A stretch of DNA of 46,889 bases. It comes from a virus. Position 1 is the first letter of the stretch, and the number at the start of each line of letters is the position of its first letter. The notes below the pieces were generated by a model. It saw only the letters and a program-made list of their open reading frames with translations, ran no database searches and was not told the DNA's origin. Of this stretch, positions 37,602 through 45,551 are shown one piece after another. Location: IMG/VR virus record IMGVR_UViG_3300047287_000229, positions 1 through 46,889 of that record; one strand, given 5' to 3'. The position numbers and the translations under genes were made by a program.

Positions 37602-40097
37602 TCAGACGACGGGGAGGGGAATGGGCGTGGCTTGGCCGCCACTACTGAGATTGACGGTCCAGTCCTTTCCTGTTAACGCTTCTGTAGCCGAAATGTTTTT
37701 GTCTATTGCCGTTTTTAGTGCTTGCTGACTACCGCTAAGACTTTCCGCAAATCCTGCAACTCTAAATAGTTTCTCGGGAGTGCTGATGTCAATTCCTGTC
37801 TTGATGATGCCATTGTCAACAAGCGGTTGTATTGCCGCTCGTGCTTTGCTGGTTTGCTCGCGCTGCAGTTGAGGCGTTAAAAGCTCAAAGCCACCTCGCA
37901 ACGTCTGGTCTAACGACTTTGCAGCTTTATCAAGTCCGTCAGAAGCATCCAATAAATTTGAGCCTGCCTCTTTTAATTTTGCAGCGGCTTCGTCGTTTTT
38001 TGATTTCATTGCTGCGGCTATAGAGTTTTTGCCTTCAGCGCGAGCCACGTCCACATTGATAACTGCAACATCTACAGCGGTTTGCAGTTGCCGCAGCTTA
38101 ATGGGGTCACGTTTGGAGTTTTCTTCTTTCCTAAGCGCTGCCCTCGCTTCTTCCACTGCTCGTATTTTTTCATTAACACTGAACTCTCTTTCAAGTCGTG
38201 CAATGCCAACTTCATCAAGAACGCCTTTAGCAGTTGCTAGCTTAAGGCGATCCTGCAGGTTGCGAAGCTCCGATGCAGACAGCTGATTGGCAAGCGCAAT
38301 GTTGGCGGCTTGATTTGGGTCAACAGGGGTTGGCGTAGTTACGGGTGCAACTTTTGGTTTTGCCGGCGGCATTTCTTGAGGTGCAGGTCCATACCATCCA
38401 AATAGATTCTTTGATTGTAGTGGCGGCAATTCACGGGGCGCTGGTCCATACCATGCACCCTTTGAAAGATCGGGCTTTGCTGATATTGCAGGCTTTATTC
38501 CCGACTGCTTCGGTTGCGCCGAAGTTGCTGCGGGTGTTGGCACATTTACCGATGCTTTAACTGGCTTGTTAATTGCTTCCAAGTCTTTCTGAAGCAGATA
38601 CTTCACCAGCTCATTCCTGACGCCGGTGATGGTGCCCTTAAAAGTCTTGCCATCAACCACAATCTCAGTGTACGGCGACACCAACGGCGTGCCGTAAAAC
38701 GCTCTGGTGTTGTAGTTGGGTGAATTCTGCTTGACGGTATCAATGATCCGTGTGGCCTGCTCCTCGCGCGCCTTTACTTTTTCTGGCGACAGCGCCGACA
38801 CTTGTTGCAGCTTGGTAAGAATGTCATTCAAGCCGCCAATCAAGTCGGCAAACACCGGCTTTAGCGTCTTGTCCAGCGTGGTCGCCAGGTTGGAGAAGCC
38901 ATTGCCGATCTGCGTCAATCCGCCGCTGATTGTTTCGGAGTTGATCTTGGCAGCCGCTGCCGCTGCTCCAGACGACTGGGCTTGCTTACCCAAAAGCTCG
39001 TTGTACTTGACGAGTTTGTCATTCAGTAACGGCTGCACAGCGGCCTGAGCTTCAACGCTGCCAAGCAACACCGCCAACTTATCGGTAGCGCCGCCAGTCT
39101 TTGCCTGCACATCTGAAAGTACACCGGCGAAGCCTTTGGATTGAAGTGCAGCCACGCTGTAATCCAGCCCCAGCGAACGCGCCAGATCCTTGGCCTGCTC
39201 GCTTGGCTTGATGATGCTGCTGAGTGCCTGGCGTATGCCTGTAAAGGTCTGCGCAACTGGCACACCGCGCAGGGTGGCCGTGGCGATGGCCGCATTCAAC
39301 TCCTGCAAGCTGACACCACTAGCTGCCGCAATGCTGGCGACGTTGCCGATCTCGGCGGCGTACTGGCGCACCGTGATCACACCATCATTTTGCGTTTGCA
39401 GGAAAGTGTCAACGATATTGGTTGCTTGATCAGCGGAAAGCCCGTAGGCGTTCAGCACGCCGGTAACAGCTTGCACTACGTCATTTAGTTCCGCAAATCC
39501 GCCTTTGGCTCCTAACGATGCCGCTCGCAGCACTTGCGTGGCATCGCCAGCGCTAGCAAAGCCGGAGCTGGCCACGTCGTAGGCGGCCTTTGTCAGCTCA
39601 ATCACGCTGACACTGCCGCCTAGCTCTGTTGATAATGCCCGCAGCCTAGTCGTCAGCTCGTCGCTGTTCACCCCCAGCGTGCGCACTGCTGCAGATGCAG
39701 AATCAAGGTCTTGTGTTTGCTGAGCGGCAAAGACTACAACTCGTCTAATCGTCTCAAATAATGCAATCTGCGCGCCAAGTTTGCCAAGCGCAATCCCCAA
39801 ACGATCAAAACCACCAACCGATTCACCCGCCGCAGCTCCAACACCCTTAAGCCCCGCCTCCTGCAGCTGAAGGCTGGTTACAAACTTGCCCGACGCATCC
39901 CGCGCCCTGCCCTGCGCGTCGATGTAATATTGCAGGCCGTTGGCGGCTGTTTGCAGCTCTTTCCCGCCCTTGGAAAAAGCTTGGCCAACTGACTGACCCG
40001 TTTGCTCTGCCTGCTGCTTAGCTCGCTGCAGCCCTGCATTCAGCGCCTGATCATCTACCGATAGCTTGAGTACGGCTTCCCCGAGCTGTTCCGCCAC
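37602..40097 (-). CDS. Tail tape measure protein
   Basis: 831 residues. Residues 1-60 are coiled coil. About 80-370 match the TP901-type tape-measure domain (AYDVASSGFASAGDATQVL, LNAYGLSADQATNIVDTFL, TGIRQALSSIIKPSEQAKDLA). A Pro-rich middle contains the repeated motif WYGPAPxExPP twice, and the C-terminus is helical. It sets tail length; at about 0.15 nm per residue this suggests a tail near 125 nm. The C-terminal DNA (37640-38580) is AT-rich. The ATG lies exactly 20 nt after AACCT of the palindrome at 40118. No sheath gene is seen, so the tail is non-contractile. Confidence 0.9.
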   Translation of the reverse strand: MAEQLGEAVLKLSVDDQALNAGLQRAKQQAEQTGQSVGQAFSKGGKELQTAANGLQYYIDAQGRARDASGKFVTSLQLQEAGLKGVGAAAGESVGGFDRLGIALGKLGAQIALFETIRRVVVFAAQQTQDLDSASAAVRTLGVNSDELTTRLRALSTELGGSVSVIELTKAAYDVASSGFASAGDATQVLRAASLGAKGGFAELNDVVQAVTGVLNAYGLSADQATNIVDTFLQTQNDGVITVRQYAAEIGNVASIAAASGVSLQELNAAIATATLRGVPVAQTFTGIRQALSSIIKPSEQAKDLARSLGLDYSVAALQSKGFAGVLSDVQAKTGGATDKLAVLLGSVEAQAAVQPLLNDKLVKYNELLGKQAQSSGAAAAAAKINSETISGGLTQIGNGFSNLATTLDKTLKPVFADLIGGLNDILTKLQQVSALSPEKVKAREEQATRIIDTVKQNSPNYNTRAFYGTPLVSPYTEIVVDGKTFKGTITGVRNELVKYLLQKDLEAINKPVKASVNVPTPAATSAQPKQSGIKPAISAKPDLSKGAWYGPAPRELPPLQSKNLFGWYGPAPQEMPPAKPKVAPVTTPTPVDPNQAANIALANQLSASELRNLQDRLKLATAKGVLDEVGIARLEREFSVNEKIRAVEEARAALRKEENSKRDPIKLRQLQTAVDVAVINVDVARAEGKNSIAAAMKSKNDEAAAKLKEAGSNLLDASDGLDKAAKSLDQTLRGGFELLTPQLQREQTSKARAAIQPLVDNGIIKTGIDISTPEKLFRVAGFAESLSGSQQALKTAIDKNISATEALTGKDWTVNLSSGGQATPIPLPVV

Positions 40098-40117
40098 TGC
40101 TACATCCTCAGTGGCAT

Positions 40118-40134
40118 AGGTTGCCGGGAAACCT
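40118..40134. promoter_or_regulatory. Palindromic element B in a divergent gap
   Basis: AGGTTGCCGGGAAACCT lies between the tape-measure gene (minus, 20 nt from AACCT to ATG) and the connector gene at 40140 (plus, 5 nt). Both recurring spacings thus occur around one site. It is identical to the palindrome at 26336 on the other strand. Confidence 0.65.
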
Positions 40135-40139
40135 AGGGC

Positions 40140-40532
40140 ATGACATCAGCCCTTGCTGCACTGGCCAATGCGACGGCCGTGTTCACCCTGCCGACCGTTG
40201 GCACTACCACCGATGCCGTGACCGGGAACGTCCTGCCGGCGGAAGAGACGGCCACGGTGACGTTGTACCTCCGCCAAGGCTCGCCCCAGTCGGCCGGCCT
40301 GGAGGGCGTGGATGCGGACACTATCGTCTGCGAGGGGTATGCGGTGGAGCCTCAGGCCCTTGATGCCCGCATCAGGCCCGGCACCCGTGGGACGGTGACG
40401 ATGAGCGGTCGGGAGATGACCTGCGAGGTGCTGCAGGAACGCTTCCCGTACGGCAACACCGGCCTGCTGGGGACCACCCTGCAAAACATCCTGGGCGATC
40501 GGATCCGGCTGGCGGCGTACCTCCATGGCTGA
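40140..40532 (+). CDS. Putative head-closure / connector protein
   Basis: 130 residues. A beta-rich small protein (TVTLYLRQGSPQS, GTRGTVTMSGREMTCEVLQERFPYGNTG) with N-terminal helix, of the size and position of siphovirus head-completion proteins. It lies on the plus strand inside the minus-strand tail block, which is unusual, and overlaps the next gene by 8 bases. ATG 40140 is right after the palindrome. Homology was not verified. Confidence 0.5.
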   Translation: MTSALAALANATAVFTLPTVGTTTDAVTGNVLPAEETATVTLYLRQGSPQSAGLEGVDADTIVCEGYAVEPQALDARIRPGTRGTVTMSGREMTCEVLQERFPYGNTGLLGTTLQNILGDRIRLAAYLHG

Positions 40533-40971
40533 GATCAGCGCCAGCCTCAGCCTCAAGGGCTGGAATGCCCAACAACTGGCCCTGCGGATCCCCACCATCA
40601 TCCGCCGCTATGGCGACGTGATGGACAAGCAGCTCAAAGAAGAGATCAAGACGGTCCAGTTCCCATGGCCGCGCGAGACACGCCGCCGCAATGGCACCAC
40701 TGTGGGCAGCCCTCGGGACATTGTGGACCTTGGCACCTTCCTGCGATCCCAGCGACGGGACTACCCATCGGCTACCCAGCTGGTGTTCACATGGGATGCC
40801 AAAAGCAAGAAAGGCGGCTTTATGTATGCCGGCCTCATCCTGACCGGCTACACCACCAAGCGGGGCACCGTCGTCCCGGGCCGAAACTGGATCAAGTCAG
40901 CCCTCGACAAGCACCCCCTCGATAGCTTCTTTGTCCGTGAGTGGAAGAAGCTAGCCCGCAATGAGCTCTGA
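40525..40971 (+). CDS. Putative tail-completion / neck protein (gp10-like)
   Basis: 148 residues. It has the look of HK97-gp10-type neck proteins: an N-terminal helix (LALRIPTIIRRYGDVMDKQLKEEIK), a Pro/Arg loop, then a beta core with MYAGLILTGY and a WIKSALDKHPLDSFFVREWKKLA helix. The stop abuts the stop of the convergent tail-tube gene without a gap. It is coupled to the connector-like gene. Confidence 0.55.
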   Translation: MAEISASLSLKGWNAQQLALRIPTIIRRYGDVMDKQLKEEIKTVQFPWPRETRRRNGTTVGSPRDIVDLGTFLRSQRRDYPSATQLVFTWDAKSKKGGFMYAGLILTGYTTKRGTVVPGRNWIKSALDKHPLDSFFVREWKKLARNEL

Positions 40972-41442
40972 TCAGGAGTCAGTCTCGGCGGTCCAGGTGT
41001 AGGCGCCGTAGCCGTTGAGGGTGAAGCTCACCTTCGCCACGTTGCCGGCCTGAATGTCCTCCTGAAAGTTGGTCACGAAGGCGACGCCAGCGCACTTTTC
41101 AGGATTGCCGGTAGAAGTCATCTCAGGAGACTCCCGGTACCACTGCACGGTCACGCCATTGGTCGAATCAAGGCTGGCCTGCCGCAGGGTCTTGTAGCCC
41201 GCATCCCGCAGGTCAAGATTCATGCTCATCGGGATGGTGTAGCTCTGCTGCGTCGCCAGCGAAGACTTGAACCCGAAGGTGCTGCCGTAGTCCAGTACAT
41301 CCTGCGTATCGGTCTGGGCTTGGATGCCAGCGTTGGACAGGTTCAGCACCTCATCCATCCCAGTGCTGCTGCTCGGAGCAGAGCTGCTGGTGGTGCCAGC
41401 CTTGACGTAGAACTTGTAGCCAAGGGCGTTGAAGTAACCCAC
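40972..41442 (-). CDS. Tail tube (major tail) protein candidate
   Basis: 156 residues from GTG 41442, MGYFNALGYKFYVKAG onward. The part DVLDYGSTFGFKSSLATQQS, then SYTIPMSMNLDLRDAGYKTL and a beta-rich end (VAKVSFTLNGYGAYTWTA), fits major tail-tube proteins. A longer reading from 41511 would overlap the sigma-like gene and has no support. The start is 22 nt from AACCT at 41465. It lies on the tape-measure strand but is separated from that gene by the two opposite-strand genes. Confidence 0.65.
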   Translation of the reverse strand: MGYFNALGYKFYVKAGTTSSSAPSSSTGMDEVLNLSNAGIQAQTDTQDVLDYGSTFGFKSSLATQQSYTIPMSMNLDLRDAGYKTLRQASLDSTNGVTVQWYRESPEMTSTGNPEKCAGVAFVTNFQEDIQAGNVAKVSFTLNGYGAYTWTAETDS

Positions 41443-41462
41443 AACCTGAGGCGCGATGTGCC

Positions 41463-42011
41463 CTAGGTTTCCGAGGCCTCCAGCACCTCCCACGGTGTCG
41501 CCCGTGGGCACACGTGCAGGTCGAAGCCCATGGTGTCGTGGCTCATGCCACTGGTGGCCACCAGGCAGTCCCGCAGGTCATCGGCGCTGATGCTCAGCTC
41601 CTGGCACACCGCCTCAGCTGCCCAGCCCAGATCCATCAGCTTGCGTGCCCGCAGGCCCAGCTCTCGTGCGCGATGCGTGGCACCGATCGCCCAGTTGTGC
41701 GAGCGCAAGTAATGCAGCACCTCGCCCTGCGCGAACCGCCAGTAGATGGTGCTCAGCTTGCCCTTCTCCGGGTCCCAGGCACGGCACGCCTTCAGGAACG
41801 CGAAGTCGCAGCAGCTGTTGATGTCCTCCCGCGCCAGGCAGTGTCCGTACTGCTGGCTCAGCCGGTGGCTGAACTTGCGCACCAGGCCGATGTTCTGCGC
41901 ATACATCCGCCCGAACCGGCGCCGTTCCTCACGGCTCAGCGGGTCCGCAAGGTGCGGCTTGGGCTTCGCTGCCTCGTACTCACCAAAGAGAAGGAGTTGC
42001 AGCGCTGCCAT
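41463..42011 (-). CDS. Sigma-70-like RNA polymerase sigma factor
   Basis: 182 residues. Region 2 is recognisable: NIGLVRKFSHRLSQQYGH, then the REDINSCCDFAFLKACRAWD block and PEKGKLSTIYWRFAQGEVLHYLR (80-103), corresponding to the core-binding and -10-recognition helices. A weaker helical segment follows (GWAAEAVCQELSISADDLRDCL, about 129-150) in the place of region 3/4. It lies between connector and tail-tube genes, not in an early region. It could direct the host polymerase to phage promoters. The stop codon sits in an element B site. Confidence 0.75.
   Translation of the reverse strand: MAALQLLLFGEYEAAKPKPHLADPLSREERRRFGRMYAQNIGLVRKFSHRLSQQYGHCLAREDINSCCDFAFLKACRAWDPEKGKLSTIYWRFAQGEVLHYLRSHNWAIGATHRARELGLRARKLMDLGWAAEAVCQELSISADDLRDCLVATSGMSHDTMGFDLHVCPRATPWEVLEASET
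41465..41473 (-). promoter_or_regulatory. Element B half-site
   Basis: On the minus strand CGGAAACCTAGGGCACA lies 22 nt before the GTG of the tail-tube candidate, and the TAG in CCTAG is the stop of the sigma-like gene. Confidence 0.5.
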
Positions 42012-42020
42012 TGCGCAACC

Positions 42021-42578
42021 TCAGCACCGCAGAACGCGAACAGATCCCGTTGAGCCTACTGCCCGTGACAGGCAAAGGCAGCCGAGCACCTGCCGCAGAT
42101 GCGGCACCACGTTGAGGGCGTTCTGGCTCTGGGGCACACCGCCGTCCTTGAAGTCCACCGCGATCACGTCCACGCGGGCACTCTTGAGCGAGGCGTTAGG
42201 GATGCCGGGGATCAGCTCCGCATTGCCGGGGCCGCTGCCACCCAGCAGGGTCGCATCCCCGAGCAAGGCCTCGGCAAGGTCAAAGGTGGCCTGCTTGATC
42301 GGCTGCGGAATCACAGCGTTTGTGAATGACCAGTCGCCGCATTCGGCATCGGTGCGAGGCCAGGCCAGCGCTTGCGTCGTGGAGGCACGCTCACCGATCC
42401 AGCTCAGCTCGTCGAGATACCGGGTCGCCATGATCAGCGCCCGGCCTTTGTTGTCGGTGCTGGCAGAGCTCCAGGCCAGTGTGCCAAGGTAGACGTTGGC
42501 CAGATCATCCGCCTGCGCCACCGTCAGGTAGCTATTGGCGCTGCTGGACCCTGCGGTAGCGGTGACGGTAACAGTCAT
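42021..42578 (-). CDS. Head-tail connector, DnaT-like fold type
   Basis: 185 residues. ANSYLTVAQADDLANVYLG, ALIMATRYLDELSW, QALAWPRTD and IPQPIKQATFDLAEALL follow the phage DnaT-like/head-tail connector pattern (Y-x-T-x-x-E/Q-A, then A...ATR..D, ALAWPR). It probably joins the portal to the tail. The ATG overlaps the head-morphogenesis stop and is 5 nt from AACCT. The C-terminal end (LCLSRAVGSTGSVRVL) is unusual and may be non-conserved. Confidence 0.65.
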   Translation of the reverse strand: MTVTVTATAGSSSANSYLTVAQADDLANVYLGTLAWSSASTDNKGRALIMATRYLDELSWIGERASTTQALAWPRTDAECGDWSFTNAVIPQPIKQATFDLAEALLGDATLLGGSGPGNAELIPGIPNASLKSARVDVIAVDFKDGGVPQSQNALNVVPHLRQVLGCLCLSRAVGSTGSVRVLRC

Positions 42579-43612
42579 GCCTTAGGTTGCCGCCAGCGCT
42601 TGACGGCCTGGTCAAAGCTGACCTTGCCGTCAATCAAGTCCTGCCCCAGCTTCTTGCCAAAGATGGCCTGTGCCGTCTCGGGGTTGTCCTTGACCCACGT
42701 CTTAGCGGCCACCTTGAAGCTGAGCGCTTCCTCTGCACCGTCGCCATTGGCGGGACGCTTTGGTGGCACCTTCTCCCCAACCGGGTTGGTCATGTCCTGG
42801 TTGCGCCACTTCCACGGGACGAGATAGCAGCGGCACTGGGCGTGAGGCGAGACCTTCTGATAGTCCGGTGGGAACCGCTTGCCATCCAGCCGCAGGCACA
42901 CCGGACACGTGCGCGAGTCGAGCACCGCCGTCCACACCAGGCCTTCCTGCCCCAGCCATGCAGGGTCTGTCTCGAACTGGTAGATCAACTGCTGCGCTGC
43001 ACTGCCGGCTTCATGCGTGCCGGTGCGGATGATGGCTTCCACGTTGTTCTCTGTGATCCGCACCACCGCGTCCTGATAGGTGGCGAACGTCTCACCGCCC
43101 ACATCCGATAGGCCTAGCCGGATGAAGCGCTCCACTCGATCGGCTACTGCAGCAGGCAGCACCGTGGTCAACTGGGCCTCCAGTGTCTTGCCGGCCACGA
43201 CCTGCTGATTGACCAGCCGGGAGGCCTGCATGGGGGTCAGCTGCACCGCACCTTCGGCCGTCAGGCTGCCACCGGCGCGCTGCACCATCTGCCGTGCAAA
43301 GTCCAGTTGCTGCTGCACGAAAGGCGTCAAGGCTTCCTCTAGTGCTGCCAGCTGCGGAGCGCTGAAGCTCTCCTGCACGCTGCGCGACACCGCTGCTACC
43401 AGCCTGCGGATGTTTTCCTCCCGAGCAGGGCCCACCGCCAGCACGCCTGAGCCACCTACAACCCGCTCGATGCCGGCCAACGTCAGCCGCAGATTCCGCA
43501 GCGCCTGGCGCACGAGGCGGTCCTCGAGCTTGCGTTGCCGGAGGGCATTACGCAGGAACTCCTCAACCTGCAATGACAGGTCTGGCTCCACGTCAGCTGA
43601 TGTAGGCGACAA
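42575..43612 (-). CDS. MuF-like head morphogenesis protein
   Basis: 345 residues. The C-terminal half holds the MuF-type signature: WTAVLDSRTCPVCLRLDGK, then HAQCRCYLVPWKW (the CPxC...HxxCRC metal site). The N-terminal half is helical. Such proteins bind the portal or DNA inside the head and aid ejection. Usually the gene lies between portal and scaffold; here it follows the major capsid gene. It overlaps both neighbours (20 bases upstream, 4 downstream). Confidence 0.8.
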   Translation of the reverse strand: MSPTSADVEPDLSLQVEEFLRNALRQRKLEDRLVRQALRNLRLTLAGIERVVGGSGVLAVGPAREENIRRLVAAVSRSVQESFSAPQLAALEEALTPFVQQQLDFARQMVQRAGGSLTAEGAVQLTPMQASRLVNQQVVAGKTLEAQLTTVLPAAVADRVERFIRLGLSDVGGETFATYQDAVVRITENNVEAIIRTGTHEAGSAAQQLIYQFETDPAWLGQEGLVWTAVLDSRTCPVCLRLDGKRFPPDYQKVSPHAQCRCYLVPWKWRNQDMTNPVGEKVPPKRPANGDGAEEALSFKVAAKTWVKDNPETAQAIFGKKLGQDLIDGKVSFDQAVKRWRQPKA

Positions 43613-43829
43613 CCTTGCCGCTGGTCAGCTTGATGGTGGTGAACAGACCCGAGATCGTGGCTCCTGCCGGGATCGGCATGCTGGCCAGGCTGTCGGGACT
43701 GCTGCGGCACACGGTCTCAGTGGCCAGCACCGTGGCTTCTAGCGCGCGGATCGCAACGAAGCGACCATCCACTGCTGTCGTGCCGCTGATGTAGCGGAAA
43801 TTGCTGTATTCGGGGAAGTAGTCGCTCAT
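43593..43829 (-). CDS. Small head-module protein
   Basis: 78 residues. Beta-rich (YISGTTAVDGRFVAIRALEATVLA; ATISGLFTTIKLTSGKVVAYI), like a small capsid-associated or decoration protein. It overlaps the MuF-like gene by 20 bases and the 52-residue gene by 4 bases. No specific family is recognised. Confidence 0.6.
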   Translation of the reverse strand: MSDYFPEYSNFRYISGTTAVDGRFVAIRALEATVLATETVCRSSPDSLASMPIPAGATISGLFTTIKLTSGKVVAYIS

Positions 43830-43984
43830 CCCTGCTGCATCACGATGTGGCGTAGCTTGCCGGTCCGCCTTGTTGGCACCGGCTCAGGCTCCTGCGCCTG
43901 CTCTGGCTGCTGCACATGCAAAGAGGCCACCTCCGTAGAGGCAGCCTCCCGCAGTGCTCGCCAGCGATTGGCGAACAGACCCAT
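43826..43984 (-). CDS. Small head-module protein
   Basis: 52 residues, MGLFANRWRALREAAST to IVMQQG. A basic N-terminal helix, then a Gln/Glu/Pro linker, then a basic end (RRTGKLRHIVM). ATGA overlaps on both sides put it firmly in the head operon. Function unknown. Confidence 0.6.
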   Translation of the reverse strand: MGLFANRWRALREAASTEVASLHVQQPEQAQEPEPVPTRRTGKLRHIVMQQG

Positions 43985-44382
43985 CAGCCGCCCTTGCGGT
44001 AGTAGGTGACTGCCGGCGTGCCGATTGCCGTGACCCGACCCACGTAGGTGGCCGAGGTGGCAGCGGCAATGGTGGCCGAAGCCGTGGCACCGGCGAGGGT
44101 GACGCCAGAACCGGCTGCCAGGGTCAGCGCACGGGTGGCGCTGGCCACGTTGACGATGGTCAGCTCAAAGCAGGATCCGACCTGAACACCATCACCCAGC
44201 AGCGACACGATGGCCGAGGCAGAGGCGGTAGTGATGGTCTTGTCAGTCGAGGCCGGCGTCATGGTGACGATGGCCTCAGCCGACTGGGCAGCCGTCAGAG
44301 TGGTGTCGGCGTTGCTGGCGTCCAGCACAGTGCGGACGCGGGTGGTGCGTCCGAAGTTGGGCGCATCAAGATGGAACTTCAT
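43984..44382 (-). CDS. Putative capsid decoration protein
   Basis: 132 residues. After a short basic start (MKFHLDAPNFGRTTRVRT) it is a Ser/Thr/Ala-rich beta protein (CFELTIVNVASATRALTLAAGSGVTLAG) ending AVTYYRKGG. It lies directly after the major capsid gene, the usual place for a decoration or stabilising protein. Its ATG is preceded by TGAGGTTGAGCC. Confidence 0.6.
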   Translation of the reverse strand: MKFHLDAPNFGRTTRVRTVLDASNADTTLTAAQSAEAIVTMTPASTDKTITTASASAIVSLLGDGVQVGSCFELTIVNVASATRALTLAAGSGVTLAGATASATIAAATSATYVGRVTAIGTPAVTYYRKGG

Positions 44383-44391
44383 GGCTCAACC

Positions 44392-45468
44392 TCAGACGTA
44401 GTAGGGGCAGGTGCAGGTGACGCGGGCGACGCCAATGTTCTTCTTGTCGAAGACCTTGGACCAGTTGCCGGCCGTCGCGAGATCCGCTGCAGTCGGGTTG
44501 GTGCTGCCGCCCCAGCTGGCGCCGAGGGGGTGGTAGCACATGTCCCACTGCACTTTCAGCACATCTTCACCACCGGAGGTGAGGATGTCGCGGTCGGACT
44601 CGGTACGCACGGGAGCCTGGAAGGCTTGACCGAGAGCGCCGGTCTTGAACACGTACACGCCGTACTTGTAGGAGCCAGCGCTGCCGGTACGGGGTGCAGC
44701 ATCGGAGACGATGACGGCTTTAGAGCCGAACATCGGGACCATGCCGCTGGAGCCAAAGGCACCGGAGAAGTCACCACCGATGGCGTTGCTGGCAGTGATG
44801 CTGCCGGCCGCAATGGTGCTGGCGGTGATGCCAGGGAGCTCCTTGGCGTTGACGTAGTTCACCATCTCCCGGACGCGCAGGTAGGCGTACAGGTCGGGGT
44901 GAATGACGATGCTGCCGAAGGTGTCGGCGTCCTCGCCCAGGATGGCGTCAGCCAAGACCAGATGACGGGGCGAAAGGTCGGTTTCACCCGAGCCGGTCGC
45001 ATCCACGCACATGGTCTCGAACGCAGCACCAGAGTTGCTGGAGCCGAGAGCACCGAACACACCGGACAGGACCGCCAGGAGGTCGGTCTGCTGTGCATTC
45101 AGCACGTAGTCGGTGACGCGGCGACCGATGGCGGCCATCGGGTCGTTCTCAGCACCTACTGCCAGCTTGGCCAGCTCGGAGCTGCCCCAGACGTTGGCGC
45201 GGTGCATGATCACACCCACCTGCTCGGCGGAGGTGAGCTTGTTGACCGACAGCGGCACACCCTCGGCCGGCACCTGAATGGAGCCGGAGAGGTTCGGTGC
45301 CCAGTTGGGGATCTTGAACTTGTCACCCTTGGTGACGTTCTGGGCAATCACCGGATTGGCGGTGACAATGCCAGTGGCCAAGAATTTGGAGCGGAGAGTC
45401 GACTGCTCGTCGATGTAAGACGAGAACGGGTCGTAGATCTTGGTATCCGCCCGGTAAAGGAAAGACAT
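44392..45468 (-). CDS. Major capsid protein
   Basis: 358 residues. The order and features fit a phage coat protein: N-terminal arm (MSFLYRADTKIYDPFSSYID), a central SSELAKLAVGAENDPMAAIGRR helix, LRVREMVNYVNA, and a C-terminal HPLGASWGGSTNP region that is shared by coat proteins of this kind. It follows the scaffold gene. An AAGAGG ribosome-binding site precedes the ATG, and AACCT lies 14 nt upstream. This is the main shell protein. Confidence 0.85.
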   Translation of the reverse strand: MSFLYRADTKIYDPFSSYIDEQSTLRSKFLATGIVTANPVIAQNVTKGDKFKIPNWAPNLSGSIQVPAEGVPLSVNKLTSAEQVGVIMHRANVWGSSELAKLAVGAENDPMAAIGRRVTDYVLNAQQTDLLAVLSGVFGALGSSNSGAAFETMCVDATGSGETDLSPRHLVLADAILGEDADTFGSIVIHPDLYAYLRVREMVNYVNAKELPGITASTIAAGSITASNAIGGDFSGAFGSSGMVPMFGSKAVIVSDAAPRTGSAGSYKYGVYVFKTGALGQAFQAPVRTESDRDILTSGGEDVLKVQWDMCYHPLGASWGGSTNPTAADLATAGNWSKVFDKKNIGVARVTCTCPYYV

Positions 45469-45515
45469 CCTCTTATGGGGTCAGGTTGACGGTGCGGCCA
45501 CAGGCCAGCGGGTCG

Positions 45516-45533
45516 GCACAGCTTCCCCTGTGC
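45516..45533. other. Hairpin upstream of the capsid gene
   Basis: GCACAG-cttccc-CTGTGC is a 6-bp stem in the 83-bp gap between scaffold stop and capsid start. It may attenuate or stabilise the capsid mRNA. Confidence 0.35.
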
Positions 45534-45551
45534 AATCAGTTTGCCACAGGA

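Noticed and set aside
43954-45489. Long plus-strand open frame (511 codons) opposite the capsid and neighbouring genes
   Set aside because: It is antisense to a well-supported capsid gene; its product is Gly/Val/His-rich low complexity, as produced by GC-rich codon bias on the opposite strand.
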